Part shown: piece after piece, positions 55,684-63,913 of the stretch
Layout: the number at the start of each line of letters is the position of its first letter
Position numbering within the stretch: position 1 is the stretch's first letter
Source of the DNA: G964291335 sp964291335
Lineage (GTDB): Bacteria > Chloroflexota > Dehalococcoidia > Lucifugimonadales > UBA3495
DNA length: 64,000 nt
Direction: 5' to 3'
Assembly (NCBI GenBank): GCA_964291335.2
Contig: OZ219748.1
Span: forward strand, 1,240,001-1,304,000
Translations under genes and position numbers: made by a program
Notes under the pieces: generated by a model
The model's input: only the letters and a program-made list of their open reading frames with translations
Databases searched by the model: none
What the model was told of the DNA's origin: nothing

Positions 55684-57192
55684 CTAACTGAAAGTAGCCT
55701 TGAAGTTATTGATTGCTTCAGTCAGTTGCGCGCTGGCTTCATCCTCCAGGCGGCCCGACTGGGCAATGCTCTGGCACAGGTCCGGGTGGGCGCCGGCCAT
55801 ATAGCTGAGCAGCTGCTGTTCGAAGGCGGCGCAGCGGTCCAGCGGTACATCGTCGGTTAAGCCGGCGTTCACGGCAAAAAGGATAATCACCTCCTGGGCC
55901 AGGTTCAGGGGCTGGTACTGGGGCTGTTTCAGAATTTCGGTGGCCAGCTGGCCCCGGGCCAGTTGGGCCCGGGTAGCGGCGTCCAGGTCGGCGGCGCCGA
56001 ACTGGGCAAAGCTGGCTAATTCGCGGTACTGGGCCAGGTCCAGGCGCAGCCGCCCGGCCACCTGACGGATGGCCCGGGTCTGGGCGGCGCCGCCGACCCG
56101 GGAGACGGAAAGGCCCACGTTAACCGCCGGGCGCACGCCAATGTTGAACAACTCCGGTTCCAGGTAAATCTGGCCGTCGGTAATGGAAATTACGTTGGTG
56201 GGAATGTAAGCGGAAACGTCGCCGGCCTGGGTTTCGATGATGGGCAGGGCGGTAATAGAGCCGCCGCCATGCTCGGCGTCCAGCCGGGCGGCCCGTTCCA
56301 GCAGCCGGCTGTGCAGGTAGAAAACGTCGCCGGGGTAGGCCTCGCGGCCGGCCGGGCGACGCAGCAGCAGCGACATTTGACGGTAGGCCCAAGCGTGCTT
56401 GGTCAGGTCATCGTAAACCACCAGCACATCCTTGCCCTGCCCCATAAACTCTTCGGCCATGGCGCAGCCGGCGTAGGGGGCAATGAACTGCAAGGGGGCG
56501 GAATCGGAGGCGCCGGCATTGACGACAATGGTGTGGCCCAATGCGTCATTCTCTTCCAGCACGCCCACCACCTGGGCCACCTTGCCCTGCTTCTGACCGA
56601 TGGCCACATAGATACAAATCAGGTCGCCGCCCCGCTGGTTGATAATGGTATCGAGGGCGATGGCGGTTTTGCCGGTAGAGCGGTCGCCGATAATCAGTTC
56701 CCGCTGGCCCCGCCCGATGGGGATCATGGCGTCGATTGCCTTGATGCCGGTTTGCACCGGCGTATCCACCGACTGGCGCACCACCACGTTAGGCGCCACC
56801 TGTTCCACCGGACGGAAGCCGGCGGTGTTAATCGGCCCTTTGCCGTCCAGGGGTCGGCCCAGGGGGTCCACCACCCGGCCAATCAGGGCGTCGCCCACGG
56901 GAATCTCGATAATCTGGCCGGTGGAACGGACCTGGTCGCCTTCCTTGATTGCGGTAGCGTCGCCCAGAATGGCCGCGCCCACCAGGTCCGACTCCAGGTT
57001 CAGCGCCAGGCCAAGAATGCCGTTGCCGAAGTCCAGCAGCTCGTTGGAGCGGACGCCTTGCAGTCCTTGAATGCTGGCAATGCCATCGCCCACCTGAACG
57101 ACGGCGCCCACGTCCACCAGGCTCAAATCGCCGCCAAATTCCTCAATCTGGCGCCGGATTAAAGAAACAATCTCCTGACCCCTAATTGCCAT
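55684..57192 (-). CDS. atpA: ATP synthase alpha subunit
   Basis: 502 residues. Walker A GDRSTGKTAIALD (Ser where GDRQTGKT is usual), VYDDLTKHAWAYRQMSLLLRRPAGREAYPGDVFYLHSRLLERAA and SRVGGAAQ. Regulatory nucleotide-binding subunit of F1. Confidence 0.98.
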   Translation of the reverse strand: MAIRGQEIVSLIRRQIEEFGGDLSLVDVGAVVQVGDGIASIQGLQGVRSNELLDFGNGILGLALNLESDLVGAAILGDATAIKEGDQVRSTGQIIEIPVGDALIGRVVDPLGRPLDGKGPINTAGFRPVEQVAPNVVVRQSVDTPVQTGIKAIDAMIPIGRGQRELIIGDRSTGKTAIALDTIINQRGGDLICIYVAIGQKQGKVAQVVGVLEENDALGHTIVVNAGASDSAPLQFIAPYAGCAMAEEFMGQGKDVLVVYDDLTKHAWAYRQMSLLLRRPAGREAYPGDVFYLHSRLLERAARLDAEHGGGSITALPIIETQAGDVSAYIPTNVISITDGQIYLEPELFNIGVRPAVNVGLSVSRVGGAAQTRAIRQVAGRLRLDLAQYRELASFAQFGAADLDAATRAQLARGQLATEILKQPQYQPLNLAQEVIILFAVNAGLTDDVPLDRCAAFEQQLLSYMAGAHPDLCQSIAQSGRLEDEASAQLTEAINNFKATFS

Positions 57193-57257
57193 GGGGCTTC
57201 TCCTTCGTCCGAATTGGGCGCCGTCTCCGGCGCAATCCTCCCGGCCGCGCCGGGCGG

Positions 57258-57803
57258 TCAGCCCGCCGCTGCTTCGGAGCGCAGCTGCCGGCGCAGACCT
57301 TCCAGCCTGGCCCGGGTACTGCCGTCCATCAGCCGGTCGCCAATCTGGATGATTAGGCCGCCCAGAATAGACGCATCCACCCGGGCGGTTACCACTACTT
57401 CCTTGCGGATAAGGTCGGCCACAAAGGCGCGGATGCGGTTCAGTTCCGCTGCCTCCAGTTCCACTGCCGAGGTTACCTCTACCGGCTGGCGGCCCAGCCG
57501 GTCGTCCAGCAGCCGGTTAAACCCGACGGCCACGTCGCCGGCCAGGGCCACGGCGTTGCGGGCAACCAGCAAGGCGCCCAGGTTTCGCACCAGCGGGTCT
57601 ATTTCGGGCAGCACGGCGGACAGGGCGGCGATTTTCCGCTCCAGCGGCACTTCGGAGCGCTTCAGGAAGGTGTTGAAGTCAACGTCCTGCATCGCCTCGG
57701 CCATCAGGGTTACGTCGGCGGCCCATTGCTCCAGCCGGTCGCGCTGAACGGCCAGTTCGAACAGGGCCTGGGCATAACGGCGGCCGCCGGCCGGTTTAGC
57801 CAT
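57258..57803 (-). CDS. atpH: ATP synthase delta subunit
   Basis: 181 residues. RRYAQALFELAVQRDRLEQWAADV and the C-terminal VTARVDASILGGLIIQIGDRLMDGSTRARLEGLRRQL. Links F1 to the peripheral stalk. Confidence 0.95.
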   Translation of the reverse strand: MAKPAGGRRYAQALFELAVQRDRLEQWAADVTLMAEAMQDVDFNTFLKRSEVPLERKIAALSAVLPEIDPLVRNLGALLVARNAVALAGDVAVGFNRLLDDRLGRQPVEVTSAVELEAAELNRIRAFVADLIRKEVVVTARVDASILGGLIIQIGDRLMDGSTRARLEGLRRQLRSEAAAG

Positions 57804-57809
57804 GCCGCC

Positions 57810-58316
57810 CTACCTTCGCCGCAGGCTCTCGCCCTCGGTCAGCACCTGGGCGATGAGTTCCTCGTGGGCTTGCCGGTCCAGCGAGCGGGCAATAACCCGC
57901 TCGGCGGCGGTAATAGCCAGGTCGCCGAAGCTGGCCCGCAGCTCTTCCAGGGCGGCGTCGCGTTCCCGTTGAATATCGGCCTGCGCCCGTTGGGCAAAGG
58001 CTTCCGCTTCCTGACGGGCCCGTTCCATTTCGCTGTCCCGAAAACGCTGGGCCGCCTCTCTGGCCTGCTCCATCAGACGCTGACCTTCCCGGCGGGCTTC
58101 GTTCAACTGCTCTTCAATGGCCGCCTGGGAGTTGGCCGCCTCTTCCCGGGCCCGCTCGGCTGTGGACAGGCCCTCCTGAATGCGGGCTGTGCGCTGGTCC
58201 ATGGCCGTCAACAGCGGCTTGTAGGCAAACTGGTACAGAATTGCCAGCAGAATTACGAAGGTAATCAGGTAGGCTGCCAGCAAAGGCAGGTTTATTCCCA
58301 GGTCGGTAAGGCCCAT
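57810..58316 (-). CDS. atpF: ATP synthase b subunit
   Basis: 168 residues. One membrane segment (LLAAYLITFVILLAILYQFAY) then a long charged helix (AREEAANSQAAIEEQLNEARREGQRLMEQAREAAQRFRDSEME). Peripheral stalk; only one b gene, so a homodimer is expected. Confidence 0.95.
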   Translation of the reverse strand: MGLTDLGINLPLLAAYLITFVILLAILYQFAYKPLLTAMDQRTARIQEGLSTAERAREEAANSQAAIEEQLNEARREGQRLMEQAREAAQRFRDSEMERARQEAEAFAQRAQADIQRERDAALEELRASFGDLAITAAERVIARSLDRQAHEELIAQVLTEGESLRRR

Positions 58317-58320
58317 AACT

Positions 58321-58578
58321 TCAGACCACGAACAACAGGATTACGGCGACAATCAGGGAGTAAATGCCCAGGGCCTCGGCGAAGGCAATGGCCAGAATCA
58401 TGTTGGTGGTGATGGAGCCGGCCGCTTCGGGGTTGCGGCCAATGGCGCCCATTGCGCCGGCGCCCAGGATGCCAATGCCGACGCCCGGGCCAATTACGCC
58501 TACGGCAATGGCTAACCCGGCCCCCAGGAACTTGGCTGCCTCAGCATCCAATGCCAGAAGAAGGGGAATCAAGTCCAT
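58321..58578 (-). CDS. atpE: ATP synthase c subunit
   Basis: 85 residues, two membrane hairpin segments. The loop GAIGRNPEA is intact and the ion-binding Glu is in FAEALGIYSL. Neither the TM1 Gln nor the ES/ET pair of sodium-binding c rings is present, so proton coupling is predicted. Confidence 0.96.
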   Translation of the reverse strand: MDLIPLLLALDAEAAKFLGAGLAIAVGVIGPGVGIGILGAGAMGAIGRNPEAAGSITTNMILAIAFAEALGIYSLIVAVILLFVV

Positions 58579-58704
58579 TTTTGCGAGTCCTCCATTTTAG
58601 GTTGTTTCAGGTTTGCCGGCGGGCCTGCCCTGGCATGGCCTCTTGCCGAAGGCAGCGCCGGGCAATCGCCCCCTTATTGCGATAACCGCCCGAAAGGGCC
58701 CCGC

Positions 58705-59763
58705 TTAATGCTCCTCGTGGCGCACTGCCAGAGACAGGAACACCAGGGTTAAACCGGCGAAGATAACCGCCTGAATCAGGCCCACCAGCAGTTCCAGCCC
58801 GAATACGAAGATATTGGCGACAAAAGGCACCAGGAAGGTAATCATCACCACCAGAATTTCTCCGGCGGTCATATTGCCAAAGAGGCGGAAGGTGAAACTG
58901 ACGATCCGCACCAGTTCACTAATCAGTTCCAGAATGCCGACGAAGGCATCAATCAACCCGCCAGGACGCAGCCGCAGCAGGTTGCCAAAGGCAAAGAACT
59001 TCCGGAAATAGCCCAGGCCGAGGGTGCGAATGCCCCAATATTCGACGAAAACGAAGGAAATCAGGGCCAGGGCCAGGGGCATATTCAGGTCAGTGCCGGC
59101 CGGCCGCACCAGGTGTATCTGAATTTTAGTCTGCCACCAGGCGTAAGGGTCGCTGGGAAAACCGAACCCTACCGCCTGGTACAGCGGCACCAGGAACAGG
59201 GCAATCCAGGCGTTGAAAAGAACGAAAAAGAAGATGGTGGCAACGACCGGGAAGGCTTTGCGGGCCAGCTCGGGGCCCAGAACCCCGGTGGAAAAGTTGA
59301 GGACGCCCTCGATTACGCTTTCCACCAGCCCTTGCAGCCGGCCGGGCACCATAGCCCGTTTGCGGGCGCCCAGCACGAAGAAGAGGATGATGGCAATGCT
59401 GGCAACCCAGGCCGAAAGCAGGGTATTGGTAATGGCGAACTCGGTAGCGTCCAGGGGGTAGAAGTGGTGTTCTTCCCCGGCCTTTGCGCCGGGTTCGCCG
59501 GTTCCGGAGTCCTGGTCGGTATCGGACTGGCCGCCGGAGTCGTACCCGGCCGGTTCGCTGCCGTAGCCGAGGTATTCCTTCACTTCCGAGGGCGGAAACA
59601 CCGGCTGGGGCGGAAGGCTGATGTGCGGCTGGGACAGGAAGGGTTCGCCACTCCCGAACATTTTGGAGCCAATGGCGCCCATGACAAACCCTGCGATTAA
59701 CAACGCTGCCATGACCACTACGGCCAGCAGCATTACCCTCTTTGCGGCAGCACCTGACGGCAC
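58705..59763 (-). CDS. atpB: ATP synthase a subunit with long N-terminal insert
   Basis: 352 residues from a GTG at 59763 that overlaps the preceding stop (TAGTG). Six or so membrane segments; the essential Arg lies in FTFRLFGNMTAGEIL. Between the first hydrophobic segment and the core is a hydrophilic stretch of about 70 residues, with YGSEPAGYDSGGQSDTDQD in its middle; it is unusual in length and acidity. Confidence 0.95.
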   Translation of the reverse strand: MPSGAAAKRVMLLAVVVMAALLIAGFVMGAIGSKMFGSGEPFLSQPHISLPPQPVFPPSEVKEYLGYGSEPAGYDSGGQSDTDQDSGTGEPGAKAGEEHHFYPLDATEFAITNTLLSAWVASIAIILFFVLGARKRAMVPGRLQGLVESVIEGVLNFSTGVLGPELARKAFPVVATIFFFVLFNAWIALFLVPLYQAVGFGFPSDPYAWWQTKIQIHLVRPAGTDLNMPLALALISFVFVEYWGIRTLGLGYFRKFFAFGNLLRLRPGGLIDAFVGILELISELVRIVSFTFRLFGNMTAGEILVVMITFLVPFVANIFVFGLELLVGLIQAVIFAGLTLVFLSLAVRHEEH

Positions 59764-60005
59764 TAGTTGTCTCCCTTGCGGCGGTTCATTCCCGGACGCC
59801 TGGCCCCGTAAAGCACGGGCAGAACCATTTTATATACGCCCCAGAAGGCGGCGACGCTGCCCAGCAGTACGCCGACTATCGCAAACAATGGCGCCAGACC
59901 GGTAACCCGGTCCAGGCCAATGCCGGCAATAATGCCGGCGACCACGCACAGGGCAACATACCACCCCAGCCCGGTCAGGCGCAGGGCAACAACCCACCAG
60001 TCCAT
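59763..60005 (-). CDS. AtpI/AtpZ-type accessory protein
   Basis: 80 residues from ATG 60005. Two membrane segments (GLGWYVALCVVAGIIAGIGLDRVTG and APLFAIVGVLLGSVAAFWGVYKMVLP), the AtpZ/AtpI-like arrangement, first in the atp operon. Thought to help c-ring assembly or Mg2+ supply. Overlaps atpB by one base. Confidence 0.85.
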   Translation of the reverse strand: MDWWVVALRLTGLGWYVALCVVAGIIAGIGLDRVTGLAPLFAIVGVLLGSVAAFWGVYKMVLPVLYGARRPGMNRRKGDN

Positions 60006-60026
60006 CCCGTTCACCAGGCGCACCGC

Positions 60027-60055
60027 ATATTATCACTCGAATAATGAAAAGTCAA
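60027..60055 (-). promoter_or_regulatory. Promoter of the atp operon
   Basis: Minus-strand TTGACT (60055-60050) and TAATAT (60032-60027) with an ideal 17-base spacer, about 20 bases before the first atp gene. Confidence 0.75.
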
Positions 60056-60070
60056 TTTGCCGGCGGGCCG

Positions 60071-60110
60071 GGTATTCCCAACGGGTATTGGTGTTAAATC
60101 AGGCCCAACC
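60071..60110. repeat. Solo end of the IS1-type element
   Basis: GGTATTCCCAACGGG then TATTGGTGTTAAATCA matches the element ends at 22060 and 36428 with a few changes. The transposase part is missing. It lies directly upstream of the atp promoter. Confidence 0.65.
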
Positions 60111-60202
60111 GGCCGGGCTGGCCGAGTCGCCCTGCCGAAAGGCGTCCGACCGAAAGACGGCAAAGCGGCGGCCGGCCACCTGCGCTGATTATCGTTAAGG
60201 AG

Positions 60203-61441
60203 TTAAACTACCCCTTGCTGCTGCAAGCGTTCCAGCTCTTCCGGGGCAACGCCCCCAATGCCGCACAGGATTTCCCGGTTATGCTCGCCCAGCCGGGGCG
60301 GAGCGCCGGCGGCGGTTGCCGGCGATTCGGTCAGCCTGATGGGGTTGTTGACGGTACGGAAGGGGCCGCCCAGAGAATCGCCGCTTTCCACAAACATCTG
60401 CCGCGCCGCCAGGTGGGGACACTGGTCCAGGTCGGCGGCGTTCTGCACCACGCCCATGGAAAACCCCAACTCAATCAGCTGCCGGGCAATCTCCAGCTTG
60501 GGGACGTGCCGGGACCATTCCTCGATGGCCGGCACGATGTGGTTGAAGTAGAATTCGCCGCTGATGCCCTGGCCCAGATAGCGGGGGTCGGCAATCAGGT
60601 CTTCCCGGCCGACCAGCCGCCACAAGCCTTCCCATTTGCCGCTGCCGCCGCCGGAGCCGGCCAGCACTGCATAGCCGTCGGCGGCCTGCAAGACCAATTG
60701 AGCGGTAATCATGTTTTCGCGGGCCCGGGTAGTAATCTGTCCGCTGGCCTGGTAGAAAGGCATAATGCTGGTGGTATGGGCCACCATGCAGTCATACATA
60801 GCCATATCCAGGTGCTGCCCCCGTCCGGTTTTGCGGCGGGATTCCAGAGCCAGCATTATGCCCAGAGCGGTCCAGACGCCGGGCACCGAATCGCCGATGT
60901 TGTCGCCCACCATTTGGGGCGGCCCATCGGGAGCGCCGGTAATCTCCATCCAACCGCCCATGCCCTGAACGCACGGGTTGTTAGCCGGCCAGGCGGAGTA
61001 AGGGCCCCGCAGCCGGTCGCTATCGCCGAAGCCGGTAATACTGGCGTAAATCAACCCCGGGTTCAGTTGACGCAAATGGTCATAGCCCAGGCCCAGGCGG
61101 CGCAGCGCTCCGGGGCCCCAGTTGTCCAGCAGCACGTCGGACGCTTGCGTCATGGCCTCGAAAATTTCTTTGCCTCGGGAGGTGCGCAAATCCAGCGTTA
61201 CGCTTTTCTTGTTGCGGTTAATCGCCAGAAAGCGGGCGCTGACCCGCTGACCGGCCTCGCCTTCGATGAAAGGGTCATTGAGGCGGGCCCTTTCCCCCAC
61301 CCCGGTGCGCTCAATTTTGATGACTTCGGCCCCCATATCGGCAAGAATCATGGCGCAGAAGGGGCCGGCAACAATATGGGTAGCGTCCAGAACGCGCAGG
61401 CCTTCCAGCGGCCGGGGCGGCGCGCTTTCGTTGACGGTCAT
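60203..61441 (-). CDS. CaiB/BaiF CoA-transferase family protein
   Basis: 412 residues. Family III CoA-transferase pattern: LRVLDATHIVAGPFCAMILADMGAEVIKIE, NRNKKSVTLDL, LLDNWGPGALRRLGLGYDHLRQLNPGLIYASITGFG, and the segment MVGDNIGDSVPGVW with the likely catalytic Asp. Transfers CoA between carboxylic acids. No partner acyl-CoA enzyme is adjacent, so substrate is unknown. Confidence 0.92.
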   Translation of the reverse strand: MTVNESAPPRPLEGLRVLDATHIVAGPFCAMILADMGAEVIKIERTGVGERARLNDPFIEGEAGQRVSARFLAINRNKKSVTLDLRTSRGKEIFEAMTQASDVLLDNWGPGALRRLGLGYDHLRQLNPGLIYASITGFGDSDRLRGPYSAWPANNPCVQGMGGWMEITGAPDGPPQMVGDNIGDSVPGVWTALGIMLALESRRKTGRGQHLDMAMYDCMVAHTTSIMPFYQASGQITTRARENMITAQLVLQAADGYAVLAGSGGGSGKWEGLWRLVGREDLIADPRYLGQGISGEFYFNHIVPAIEEWSRHVPKLEIARQLIELGFSMGVVQNAADLDQCPHLAARQMFVESGDSLGGPFRTVNNPIRLTESPATAAGAPPRLGEHNREILCGIGGVAPEELERLQQQGVV

Positions 61442-61742
61442 ATGTTTACCCCACTGAAAAAAGGTGAGATACAGCGTCTAATATAATCCACCACCGGCGC
61501 CAATGACAAACCGGCGGGCCAGGTCGGCGACTTTGTGGCCGGGGCGCTGACCTCCGGCAATTGCCGGGAACCCTGCCGGGCCTTTCCGGGGAGCGGCAGA
61601 ACCGTCCGGCAGCCGCGGCAAGTTGGCAATACGCCGACAAAGGGTTATGCCGTCAAAAGCGACCTTATAATGCAGCCAGGATGTGGTATATTTTATTCAA
61701 GGGGAAATGCCCGGTGCGGCCGGCGCGAATATGGAGAAGCCA
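61442..61742. other. Intergenic region upstream of the cassette array
   Basis: Divergent promoters are expected. Minus strand has TATATT near 61480 for the CoA-transferase; plus strand has TATATT at 61687-61692. No gene recognised. Confidence 0.45.
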
Positions 61743-61796
61743 ATGAAATGCGCTATGGGGCGCCTGATTCAACGGGCTGCGGATGATTCCGGTTAG
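61743..61796 (+). CDS. 17-codon leader peptide overlapping the locus C start
   Basis: ATG at 61743 with GGAG just upstream, MKCAMGRLIQRAADDSG, stop at 61794-61796. It overlaps the start of the membrane protein (61783) by 14 bases in another frame, while that gene has no site of its own, so translational coupling is likely. Confidence 0.4.
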   Translation: MKCAMGRLIQRAADDSG

Positions 61797-62193
61797 CCCG
61801 GGCCGGGAGGCCTGGTTTATTGCCCTGCTGGTGGGCCAGTATGCCGCCGGGTTGGCCGTATTGGCCGGCGCTTACTGGATTGGCTGGTTCGGCGGCATCA
61901 AGGGGCTGGAGTTGCTGATGCTGATTGCACCCCTGATTGTTATCGCAACCGCCCACAGCATCCTGATAGTTGAAGGTGTGCCAATGGTAGCAGAACAATT
62001 TTTGCGCCGCCGGGAAGAACGGGGCGAGAGACGAGGGGAGGAACGCGGGGAGGAACGCGGGGAGAAGCGCGGCCAGGCGCAGGGCCGAAGAGAGATGCAG
62101 CAGCTTTGGGAGGCGTGGAACCAGCGCCGGCTGCAAGCCGAAAAGGAGGGTAAGGAGTTCAACGAACCGCCACCCAAAGCCGAAGCCGGTTAA
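61783..62193 (+). CDS. Small membrane protein, EPPP-tail family (locus C, full copy)
   Basis: 136 residues. Two membrane segments (FIALLVGQYAAGLAVLAGAYWIGW and LLMLIAPLIVIATAHSILIV), then VPMVAEQFLRRREERGERRGEERGEERGEKRGQ, a charged R/E/G repeat linker, and the tail LWEAWNQRRLQAEKEGKEFNEPPPKAEAG. Same architecture as 36706 and 42052. Three further copies of its 3' two-thirds follow in tandem. No known family recognised. Confidence 0.75.
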   Translation: MIPVSPGREAWFIALLVGQYAAGLAVLAGAYWIGWFGGIKGLELLMLIAPLIVIATAHSILIVEGVPMVAEQFLRRREERGERRGEERGEERGEKRGQAQGRREMQQLWEAWNQRRLQAEKEGKEFNEPPPKAEAG

Positions 62194-62296
62194 CCCCGTT
62201 GCCGCCGCTTGACGGGGGCTGGAGTCGCTGCTGCTGATTGCACCCCTGATTGTTATCGCAACCGCCCACAGCATCCTGATAGTTGAAGGTGTGCCA

Positions 62297-62518
62297 ATGG
62301 TAGCAGAACAATTTTTGCGCCGCCGGGAAGAACGAGGCGAGAGACGGGGTGAGGAACGCGGGGAGAAGCGTGGTGGGGAGCGCGGGGAGAAGCGCGGCCA
62401 GGAACAGGGGCGAAGAGAGATGCAGCAGCTTTGGGAAGCGTGGAACCAGCGCCGGCAGCAAGCCGAAAAGGAGGGTAAGGAGTTCAACGAACCGCCACCC
62501 AAAGCCGAAGCCGGTTAA
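62297..62518 (+). CDS. Truncated cassette ORF, copy 2
   Basis: 73 residues if begun at ATG 62297 with GAAGG seven bases upstream; a GTG at 62291 is two codons earlier. Contains VAEQFLRRREERGERRGEER, a longer R/E/G linker and the WNQRRQQAEKEGKEFNEPPP tail, no membrane segment. Whether it is expressed is unknown. Confidence 0.4.
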   Translation: MVAEQFLRRREERGERRGEERGEKRGGERGEKRGQEQGRREMQQLWEAWNQRRQQAEKEGKEFNEPPPKAEAG

Positions 62519-62621
62519 CCCCGTTACTGCTGCTTGAAGGGGTCTGGAGTCGCTGCTGCTGATTGCGCCCCTGATTGTTATCGCAACCGCCCGCAGCATC
62601 CTGATAGTTGAAGGTGTGCCA

Positions 62622-62771
62622 ATGGTAGCAGAACAATTTTTGCGCCGCCGGGAAGAACGGGGCCGGCAGGAAGCCCATAAACTCTGGGAGGCGTGGAACC
62701 AGCGCCGGCTGCAAGCCGAAAAGGAAGGTAAGGAGTTCAACGAACCGCCACCCAAAGCCGAAGCCGGTTAA
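62622..62771 (+). CDS. Truncated cassette ORF, copy 3
   Basis: 49 residues from ATG 62622. Shortest linker (ERGRQEAHK) followed by LWEAWNQRRLQAEKEGKEF and EPPP. Same internal ribosome-binding-like GAAGG. Confidence 0.35.
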   Translation: MVAEQFLRRREERGRQEAHKLWEAWNQRRLQAEKEGKEFNEPPPKAEAG

Positions 62772-62874
62772 CCCCGTTACTGCTGCTTGAAGGGGTCTGG
62801 AGTCGCTGCTGCTGATTGCGCCCCTGATTGTTGTCGCAACTGCCCACAGCATCCTGATAGTTGAAGGTGTGCCA

Positions 62875-63036
62875 ATGGTAGCAGAACAATTTTTGCGTCG
62901 CCGGGAAGAACGGGGCGAGAAGCAGGGTCGAAGGGAGATGCAGCAGCTTTGGGGGGCGTGGAACCAGCGCCGGCTGCAGGCCGAAAAGGAAGGTAAGGAG
63001 TTCAACGAACCGCCACCCAAAGCCGAAGCCGGCTAA
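62875..63036 (+). CDS. Truncated cassette ORF, copy 4
   Basis: 53 residues from ATG 62875. EERGEKQGRREMQQLWGAWNQ...EPPP; the LWEAW motif reads LWGAW. After it, 63064-63188 holds no gene. Confidence 0.35.
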   Translation: MVAEQFLRRREERGEKQGRREMQQLWGAWNQRRLQAEKEGKEFNEPPPKAEAG

Positions 63037-63188
63037 CCCCGTTGCCGCCGCTTGAAGGGGGCTGTTGTCCGCCCCAACCCCTCTTTAAGCTTCCGGGCTT
63101 ACTCCCCTTTCCCGCAGCCTGATAGGGGCTTGACACGCCCGCCGAAAAAGCCATAAACTCAATATCCGGCGTATAAATACGCCCCTAC

Positions 63189-63265
63189 GGCCCGGTGGTG
63201 TAGTTGGTTAACATACCGCCCTGTCAAGGCGGAGATCGGCGGTTCGAGTCCGCTCCGGGTCGCCA
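63189..63265 (+). tRNA. tRNA-Asp (GTC anticodon)
   Basis: Acceptor GGCCCGG/CCGGGTC, anticodon stem CCGCC/GGCGG around CTGTCAA, T-arm GGTTCGAGTCC, encoded CCA. Confidence 0.96.
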
Positions 63266-63329
63266 GTAAAACAACTTCAGGCTGCCAGCAGCTCCGGTTC
63301 TCTATAACTTTAGAGGCCGGAGTTTTGTT

Positions 63330-63820
63330 GTTATTCAGGGCACAATTCGCTCCGGGGTTAAAAAAGTCGGTCAGGCCCGGGATTTGCTGAAGCTGCTGCG
63401 GGAGCGGCAGCGGGAACAGCCACCCGGTCAGCCCCGGCCCAGGGTCATCTCCTTTGCTGAGATGTGGACGTGCCAGAAAGCCCGGCGGCGGGGGAAACGC
63501 CGGGAGGTCTGGCTCTGGACGGCGATAGTAGAGGAAGCTGACGGTCAATGGTGGGTGGATTTTGAAGCCGGGGACCGTTCCGAGGAGCCTTTTCTGCGAC
63601 TGTACGGTAGGTTGCCGGGGGGAGAGAATACCAGACGGGTGCTTACCGGGTGTATAACTAGCTGCCAGCGAACCGGCACCAGGTGGGCAAAGGGGGCGCG
63701 GTGAACCGGCTGCATCGGAAGACGAAGGGGTACATCAAGAGCTTTCAGCTACTGAAGGATTCCATTATATTGGTCTGCTCAACGGGATACATAAGGAGGT
63801 GTTCCCAGTCCTAATACAAA
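63330..63820 (+). pseudogene. IS1-family transposase, degenerate
   Basis: A frame from about 63384 gives SFAEMWTCQKARRRGKRREVWLW, DFEAGDRSEEPFLRLYGRLPGG, the central catalytic region of IS1-type transposases (DEMW...GDRS). It is cut by a stop at 63702. The C-terminal blocks GKGGAVNR and RLHRKTKGYIKSFQLLKDSI continue in another frame with about 14 residues missing between them relative to 36.4 kb. Not functional. It lies 65 bases after tRNA-Asp. Confidence 0.75.
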
Positions 63821-63840
63821 TTCGACTTGGGTCTGCCCAG

Positions 63841-63879
63841 CGTCTTACAAGACGTTGCAGCTGTCTTGCACCCCAAGAC
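63841..63879 (+). promoter_or_regulatory. Two small hairpins upstream of the viperin-like gene
   Basis: CGTCT/AGACG around TACA (63841-63854) and GTCTTG/CAAGAC around CACCC (63863-63879), followed by TCCTTTT. May be a leader or a terminator of upstream transcription. Confidence 0.35.
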
Positions 63880-63913
63880 TGGCAGTCCTTTTAAGGTCAC
63901 GATGAGGTGCGCA

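Larger units (their letters stand above)
62215..63063 (+). repeat. Three tandem truncated copies of the locus C cassette
   Basis: Units at 62215-62537, 62538-62791 and 62792-63063 each repeat the part from the second membrane segment (LESLLLIAPLIV) to the stop plus about 22 spacer bases. In the first copy checked, an in-frame TGA lies just before the unit, so it cannot be read as part of an upstream gene. Linker length differs between copies. Confidence 0.92.

Noticed and set aside
58321..58578. Sodium-coupled ATP synthase
   Set aside because: The c subunit lacks the Gln and the E-S/T pair of sodium-binding rings.
61783..63063. CRISPR or integron cassettes
   Set aside because: Units are near-identical coding repeats with no spacers, attC sites or integrase.
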